A stretch of 64,000 nucleotides of DNA from Elymus sibiricus. Lineage: Eukaryota; Streptophyta; Magnoliopsida; Poales; Poaceae. The DNA is taken from the NCBI GenBank assembly GCA_039707655.1, contig CM077664.1, positions 26,214,781-26,278,780 of the forward strand, read 5' to 3'. The notes beneath the pieces were generated by a model. That model saw nothing but the letters and a program-made list of their open reading frames with translations, had not been told where the DNA came from and did not search any database. A program made the position numbers and the translations under genes. Shown in pieces: positions 57,940 to 64,000 of this stretch; the stretch's first letter is position 1; every line of letters starts with the position of its first letter.

Positions 57940-60900
57940 TGTAACATCCCCATGTATTAGCAACAGTAATCACCCTTTTGATAATAACAAGTCATCATGT
58001 TGAAGAGTGCTTGATCATTATTTGCATCATATCACATTTCAAATTCCAAATCAAATTGAAATTCAAATATAAAGTGAAAATAAAAGTTGTTCCAATTTAT
58101 AAATAAAAATGTTCATTAAATAGCAAATAATCTATTTCTAATTATGATCAGGAAAACATAATCACTAAAAATTACTAAGTGAGTCTATCATCCTAAAACA
58201 GTGACAAAACAGAAACATTTAATCCATTTTTATTAAATAGAAATTCAAATGAAATCCTATATTCACCAAACCAATTTCTGGTAGTATCTAAAATTGCACT
58301 GTATATATTGGGCCTGGTAACACATTTTGCAAAACCCATATGGTAGCTAAACATTTATCAAAACAGAAGAGGAAAAATCTGTTCAGAAAAGAAAAAGAAA
58401 AAGGGAGAGAACTCACTGGTGCGCTGGGCCTTGAGTGCACAGTGCAAATCGGCCCAGCCCGCCAGGGCCTTCTCCTTCCTCTCGCGCCAGGCCGAAGCCA
58501 TGGCGCGGCCGAACGCACGCGCGCCGTCCGTCGCCGATACGTCGCGCTGTCGTCCATCCCCTGGTCCTCCCGCTGGATAAGAACGGCCTCGACCCCCTGG
58601 ACGAACCCTAGCATCTCTCCCATTTCCCCCTCGCTCTCTCGCAGCTAACCCGAGCACCGCCATGAATGGCCTCCACTGAAATTCGCGGCCACCGCCACCG
58701 CCTCGCCTCGCCGCCGTGCCAGATCGTCTCGCCGGCCTCGGCTACTTCCTCCGCATCGACTAGCTGGAGCCGGGAGGCCTTCCTCCATCGACGTCGCCGC
58801 CTTCTTCCACCTACGGCCACCGGTGATCGCCGCGTCGATCCGCCGCCGTGAACCCCTCCCCGAGCTAGCTTTGCCCCTCTGCAGGACCGCTGTAAGCCGC
58901 AGCCTCGATTCCCCCTCTCCCCGGCCTCTTCCCGCCGCCGTAGCCGCCGTATTAGCCACGCCCGATTGCGCCACCGCACGGGCTCGTCGCCGGCGACCAT
59001 CCGGCGAGCATTTGGTCACGCGCAGGTGTCCATTCGACTCACCGCGCCGCGTAGGTCTCGCTTAGCCACTGCATTTGCTCACCCGTGCGCTGCCTCGTCG
59101 ATCCCGAGCTCCACCCGAAAGCCACCGCCGCCATCGTCGATGTACCGCTCCACTCCGACCACCGTAGCTAGTGCCGGTAGGCTAGATCGACGCGGCATGT
59201 TCTTCTCGTTCGAACGCCGCAAGAAACGCCCGATTTAATGCACCGTAGAGAGAACCCGAGCTCGCCGGAGTTCATCGCCGTCTCGGGCACGCCGGAGAGC
59301 TCCGGCGGCCGGCGTCCGACGTGGCCACCGCGGGCCCTGCCCTTGTGTCACTGACTGCGGGCCCCGTGGGCCCCGTTGACCCGGTCCAACGCTGACTGGG
59401 CTGGCCCCATGCCACTAACATGTGGGTCCCGCCGATTAAAACAGTTTTTAAAATAAATAAAATACTAACTAAAATGTTAATTAATCAGTTAGTTAATTAT
59501 TTAGCGAATCACTCACTCACAGAACATGGGACTTTTTGCCCATATTCGATAAATGAATAGTGCCTAACTTTAATAAAATAATTCCAAATAAATTCCTAAA
59601 ATAACTAAAACAATTAGATAGGCATTATATCACCTCTGCATACCATTTAGACATGTCATGCATCGCTGTTGCATTATTGCCGTGTATTTATTGCTTCTTC
59701 CCCCTCCTTCTCTCCAATAGCCCCCGAGACTGCCGACGACATTGCAGTGTACGACGATGTCGCCGACGACCAGACCCCTTCAGCAGAGCTTCCAGGCAAG
59801 CAAAACCCCCTTGATCATAAGATATCGCCCATTCCTTTCTCCCTTATGCTTGCATTAGTATTGCTTCTGGTGTTACTCCGATAGCTCCTATTCCGATGCA
59901 TAGCCTGACTGTGTCGCCTGCTACTGATACATTACCTGCTGTCATATGATGCTTAGTTAGCTATGCTGTTGATTCATCTGTGCCCCCTCACCCTTGTCCA
60001 TATGCCATGCTTGTTATCGGGCCGTGAACAATCTAGGTGAGGATCACGGAAATGTTTACATTACTGTCATACTTTAAATTGCTAAAGTCGGGCTGGCCCC
60101 AAGGGTGCCCGCGAGAGAACAACATTAAAGACGGGTCGGCTCCAAGAGTACCCGCGCGACATGTCTTACCAAGTCGGAGCGACAGCAACCCTGTTGGTCT
60201 CTGCGAGTTACTAAACTCGATTAACGGATTTGGGTATTTGATCTGAGTAGGCCGCTGGCCTTATACGCACTACCACCACGTGGGATAATGGTTTAATGGG
60301 GCCCTCTACGTCGTATGTATCAGCCGAAAGTTCTCCAGACGTCACAGCTCAGAGATGCGGGCTGGTTGGGGTGGGCTGGTTACGTCACTGGTGTATTCAG
60401 TGTCGCGCCTGGGCCCCGACCACCCTCGCAACGTGCAGGAGTGCAAAGGGCGATGGCCCAAGACCCCTTCGCACTTAGGATTTAGACCGGCGTGCTGACC
60501 TCTCTGCTGAGCCTAGGTAGGACTGCGTCGTGTTGATCACCCGAGGCCGGGCATTACCCAGCAAGTGTGTCCAGCCAGATGTGATCGAGTGTGTTGGGTA
60601 ACAGTAGTGCACCCCTGCAGGGAAGTTATCTATTCGAATAGCCGTGTCCACGGTAACAGGACGCTCAAAGTTGTATCTTGATCTGCTACAACTACAAATG
60701 GATACCGCCACAATATTAAATTGTTACTACCACTCTCGGGATCACTTTCTCGCAGGGTAGTCGAGGAAGTATCTCAGGGCTTTACTAAACTATGATTGAT
60801 ATATATATTTTCTTGCTCCACTCTCTTCTGATGCTGCAAGAACTGCTTCAAGATGCTAGTCTTCGATAGGCTAGGCTTCTCCCCCTCTATTCCGGCATTT

Positions 60901-61421
60901 CTGCAGTTTAGTCCAAGGATATAGCCCCATTCCTTTGATACCGATGCATATGTAGTATAGTTCTGATGTCAGTCTTGCGAGTACTTTGGATGAGTACTCA
61001 CGGTTGCTTTGCTATCTTTTTCCCCATACCCACTTGATGAAATCAGACGATGGAGTCCCGGAGCCAGACGCCACCGTAGGAGACTACTGTCAGGAGAGTC
61101 CCGGAGGCACATACTACTGGGTTGAGCTAGCCGACCAGGAGTAGTTTGGAGGCCCTAGGCAGGAGGCCTTCGCCATTCGATCTGTATCGCTGTTTGTGCT
61201 AGCCTTCTTAAGGCAGACTTGACTAACTATGTCTGTACCCAGATATTATTTGTGTGTATGACTTGTGTATTCGGGTCCTTGCGACCCCCTGGTTTGTAAT
61301 ATGAGATTTATGTTTAAATTTGAGTTTAGAGTTGTGTTGTGATATCTTCCCGTGCGTTTCTGTTCTCGAGCGTGCACGTTTGCGTGTATGATTAGTGCAC
61401 GGTCGAGCAGAGGGCGTCACA
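57940..61421 (+). mobile_element. Solo LTR H, diverged relative of element F LTR
   Basis: 3482 bp, from TGTAACATCCCC to AGGGCGTCACA, with perfect target duplication gacgt (57935-57939 and 61422-61426). No second LTR or interior is attached, so it arose by recombination between the LTRs of a full element. It is clearly related to the F LTRs (same ends, same order of blocks) but diverged and 0.6 kb shorter. The GC-rich block is at 58440-59400. Two exon-like pieces (59721-59795 and 61047-61144) match those in F. Confidence 0.92.
59721..61144 (+). CDS. Putative LTR-borne split acidic ORF, 3' exons (solo LTR H copy)
   Basis: Exon A, 59721-59795, follows CTCCAATAG and ends CTTCCAG|GCAAGC. Exon B, 61047-61144, follows GAAATCAG and ends GACCAGGAGTAG. 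Exon A is one codon longer than in F and exon B nine codons longer, so all length changes are multiples of three. The encoded ends (TADDIAVYDDVADDQ...AELP; DDG...ADQE) stay acidic. The sequence between the exons has many other indels. Same caution as for F: no transcript evidence. Confidence 0.4.
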
Positions 61422-61426
61422 GACGT

Positions 61427-61600
61427 TACCGATGATGATTGGATCCAGTACTACTACGAGGACCAGCAATAATAGGATGAGCTGGTAGCAATTGCTGCAG
61501 CACTCCCCACAGCTCATCCAGCACCAGGATGGGATTAGTGGGCACATCAGTGATTGCCACACATAGGACAAAGGCCTAAGCTTGGGGGAGTACATGTTTC
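61427..61600 (+). pseudogene. C-terminal remnant of a retrotransposon gene and purine-rich tract
   Basis: Reads VTDDDWIQYYYEDQQ, two stops, then DELVAIAAALPTAHPAPGWD and a stop. About 40 bp later comes CCTAAGCTTGGGGGAGTACA, a purine-rich sequence like the ones before LTRs in B and D. It is the right flank of solo LTR H. Family not recognised. Confidence 0.4.
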
Positions 61601-61702
61601 ATACCCCTATAGATATTATTTTGTATATGTCTGGCCCCTATATAGGTTTGAAGCCCACGAACAGGTACGAAGATAGAGACCGATCGCCTACCAAGCCCCA
61701 TC

Positions 61703-62097
61703 GAAGCTCGTCGCGGGCGAGTGAGCGACGGTGGTAGCCGGAGCAAGGGAGCCTGCGACGCCATGACCGTCGATGCAATTGGCCAGATTCCTTCTCTTCC
61801 CCACTCACTACCGCGCCCCCTCCCCTTTTCCCGGAGCTCATCGCGGGTGAGCGAGCTATGACGGTAGCCAGAGCGAGGGACCTCAAGATGCCATGACAGG
61901 TAAGTGCGGCCCTGCCGGATCCAGGCTCTTCCCAACCCTAACCGCTGTGCCCCATCCCCTTCCTAGAGCTCGGTGAGGGCGAGTGAGCAACGGCGGTAGC
62001 CAGAGCAAGGGAGCCCGCGACGCCATGATAGGTAAGGGCGGCCCCACCAGATCCAGTCTCTTCCCCACGCCCACCACCGTGAGCCCTTTTCCCCTTG
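61703..62097. repeat. Three tandem copies of a ~131-bp unit
   Basis: Copies start at 61703, 61834 and 61966, each with gagctcgtcgcgggcgagtgagc-like start, a gccatgac(a/c)ggtaag-like middle and a CCCTTTTCCC-type end. Copies 2 and 3 contain ATGA(C/T)AGGTAAG, a splice-donor-like sequence. GC-rich, in the leader of the FAR1-like gene model. Confidence 0.75.
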
Positions 62098-62160
62098 GCA
62101 GCCGCTCCATCTCCAGCCCTTCGGAGCACCTTTGCCTCTAATGTGTTCTGCTTGTTGCAG

Positions 62161-62306
62161 ATCACACGAAAATCGACCTAGATCCAATGGCGCCACCTAC
62201 TTCTAAACTGAAACCGATTCATCGACACCAAGCAGAAGACCACGATGCCAATGAGGAAGACGCTAGGGCTTCAACACCATTTACTCGACACGTCCTCCAC
62301 ATCGAG
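62161..62306 (+). CDS. Possible first coding exon of the FAR1-like gene
   Basis: Acceptor TTGTTGCAG precedes 62161 and donor GAG|GTTAAT follows 62306. ATG 62187 opens MAPPTSKLKPIHRHQAEDHD for 40 codons, ending phase 0. The protein start is hydrophilic with no motif. Whether it joins the 63229 and 63714 exons is inference from position and phase. Confidence 0.4.
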
Positions 62307-63228
62307 GTTAATTTTGCTGTTTCCCTATAGTACAATTCTGCACGTCCAGGTTAGTAACTTCAAAGTTCAGAAAAAAAATTGGTTCAGTTCAGTATAGTTT
62401 TGGTTTCGCATATATGGTTCTATGAGGTGTGCCGGTTAGTTCACAATTTTTTTTGTTTAGTTCAGTTGTATGGTTAGATATGTGTTGTTGCTAGTAAGTT
62501 CAAGTACAAAATATTAGCTGGTTTCAGTAACTATAGTTTGATAAGTTCTGAGATAGCTCAGCTACAACACAAAAAATTCAACTACAAAAAAAGTTGTGTG
62601 GTTACATATGTGCTTTTTTGACTATGAGTTTTGCAGTTCAAGTACGTTTGTAGCACTGCTTCTGTCATCCTAATTTGGAGAAGTTCTTGCACATTCATAG
62701 TATATAAAATGAGGGGGGGGGATTATTACATCAATCTTTATGCTTGTGGCAGTTCAACAACACCTTCAGCAATGGTTTGGACTTTCTGGTTATGCAAGTT
62801 CTAACAAACTAGTTTGGTATTTCAGACTTGTGCTAGTGTTTGGAAATTGTGAAAAATGATTCATTGTTAATGGTCTCTGAAGTGTGATGTTAAATTTGGT
62901 AGCAATCCAAAAAAATCGATAGCATCCTACCTATATCTGTTTTTTACCTTGTGATCACCCTAATCATGAACTTCTCAGTCCGCCCTGACAAGTATTTGTT
63001 TCCACACACCAAAATGATCTGTAGCAGAGTGCAAGGCACCAGCCTACAGTGATTGACATGGAGCCAATCCGATTTTCCACCCCTGCTTATTAGAGAAAAC
63101 CAGAGATCGCCCCTGTTTACTTTGTTTCAACAAGAAGATTTAACATTACACTAGATTTTATGGATGCGTGCTGAGGCCCCTCTCCACCGTCAACTCCTGT
63201 GACCAGGCGCTCAGATCAAGAGGCATAG
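62307..63228 (+). other. AT-rich intron-like sequence
   Basis: 920 bp between two exon-like segments. Contains poly-G (62713-62721) and many TTCAGT/AGTTCA motifs. No coding, repeat or RNA seen. Confidence 0.5.
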
Positions 63229-63603
63229 GATCTTGTGCCACTGCGATATTATTCACCTGATCTACCAAGAATGCCGAGACAACAAGGGGTTCCTCCAGTC
63301 GCACCATCACCAAGCATTGTTCGAAAGGTGCGAGCAGTAACAACAGGCAGACTGCCTCCAAGAGACACTAGTGCTGATCAGAGGGGGTTGGGAAGTGATG
63401 GATATGTGCCAGAGAGATTCATGCCATCTCATAGCAGGCCTAGGATACCTTGACAGCCCCCTCCATACCATCCGAGGGAGAGGGCTTCGTCATCACTGCT
63501 ACCTCCTCGTGATCCACTCCTGCACCGAGCCATGGTGACACTACCATGTCCCATCCATCCGGGTGAGCAGCAAACCCCGGAGGTGGCGCGCTCATATGCC
63601 CAC
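63229..63603 (+). pseudogene. Proline-rich exon of the FAR1-like gene model, one stop
   Basis: Open from 63229 (after GGCATAG acceptor-like) to 63603, with an in-frame TGA at 63451-63453, probably from CGA. Reads PLRYYSPDLPRMPRQQGVPP, then after the stop QPPPYHPRERASSSLLPPRD and PIHPGEQQTPEVARSYAH. Donor CAC|GTGAGT follows at 63604. Low-complexity Pro/Arg/Ser sequence often lies before a FAR1 domain. The stop suggests a decayed copy. Confidence 0.4.
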
Positions 63604-63713
63604 GTGAGTATTTTTATATGTGTGAACAGAAAAATACATCATAAATACTGCATACATGCATTATATGTGCCCCCCTCTGGTCTCAATTCTTTTTCGTTTC
63701 TGTGTGTGTGCAG

Positions 63714-64000
63714 AGTCTTGATCTACTAGCTTATTTGCTCCCGAGGCTCGAGATGCAATTCAAAACATTTAAAGAGGCGAGAGAATTTTACAATAGGTAT
63801 GCAAGGCACGCAGGCATTGGCATCGGGACTGGACCGAAGAGTGGTTTGAGAAGATATATTTATTGCTCGTGTCAAGGGATGTACGAGGCCACTGTTGCAG
63901 AAGCTGATCGCCAACGGAACAAGACGACGAGGAGGACTGGTTGCCTCGCAAAAATGAGGGTGAAGGAAAACAAGGACGGTACGTCTGTCGTAAAGGACAT
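63714..64000 (+). CDS. FAR1-type DNA-binding domain exon, runs off the window
   Basis: Acceptor TGTGTGTGCAG precedes 63714; the frame is open for 95 codons to the window end. It starts SLDLLAYLLPRLEMQFKTFK. The N-terminal FAR1 zinc-binding fold is visible: FKEAREFYNRYARHAGIGI, then RRYIYCSCQGMYE and RTGCLAKMRVKENKDG. The CSC and TGC residues are the usual metal-ligand region; the His ligands would lie beyond the edge. FAR1/FHY3 proteins are transcription factors derived from MULE transposases, and the same domain is found in Jittery/MULE transposases. Given the neighbourhood a MULE is more likely, but a FAR1-related gene is possible. Confidence 0.75.

Overview
This window is intergenic DNA from a large grass genome, most likely a Pooideae cereal (Triticeae or a close relative). 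It is almost wholly transposable elements nested in one another. The evidence is Athila-like Ty3/Gypsy elements with tRNA-Asp primer sites, gypsy elements with very long TGT...ACA LTRs and tRNA-iMet primer sites, and a CACTA (En/Spm) element with CACTAGTAGAAAAC ends and many copies of the grass subterminal motif ttTAGTCCCGGTtggtg. I see no bacterial genes, tRNA, rRNA or CRISPR. The species call is an inference from TE style. I could not run a search, so no TE family names are given.

The nesting can be read base by base from target-site duplications (TSDs). The oldest layer is Ty3/Gypsy element A (gag-pol pseudogene), seen at 1-146, 28533-30951 and 52932-53211. It is split three times. Element B (Athila-like, 147-28532, TSD ggcac) sits in gag. 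The CACTA element E (30952-52928, TSD ccc) sits between the reverse transcriptase and RNase H regions. Element G (Athila-like, from 53212, right end not in the window) sits in RNase H. B is itself split by element C (minus-strand gypsy, 3579-24439, TSD atgtt), and C's right-hand LTR is split by element D (13964-21268, TSD gttat). The CACTA transposase gene is split by element F (32992-41944, TSD gaaaa/gaata), which has 4.1 kb LTRs around a 0.7 kb non-coding interior. A related solo LTR, H (57940-61421, TSD gacgt), lies to the right. In the junctions I checked, removing an insertion and one TSD restores the host sequence.

The CACTA element is the gene-rich part. From left to right it carries a small coiled-coil/membrane protein gene, a TNP2-type transposase (several stops and frameshifts, many of them C-to-T type), a 134-aa GC-rich ORF, and a seven-exon gene joining a TnpA/Transposase_24-like region to an Ulp1-type cysteine protease domain. 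That last gene is broken by one stop only. A cluster of the subterminal motif also stands directly upstream of the TATA box in the middle of the element.

The least ordinary signals are four. (1) A split acidic reading frame lies inside the LTRs of the F/H family; the two F LTRs differ in it only at synonymous sites, and H keeps the frame despite indels. (2) A pair of RNA hairpins at fixed spacing recurs in the 3' non-coding region of D (twice) and B (once), with different loops and stem changes that keep pairing. (3) The CACTA element has internal regulatory repeats and accessory genes. (4) A FAR1-type DNA-binding domain reading frame runs off the right edge (63714-64000) with possible upstream exons, either a MULE transposase or a FAR1-related gene. 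The stretch 55931-57939 holds no feature I could assign to a family.
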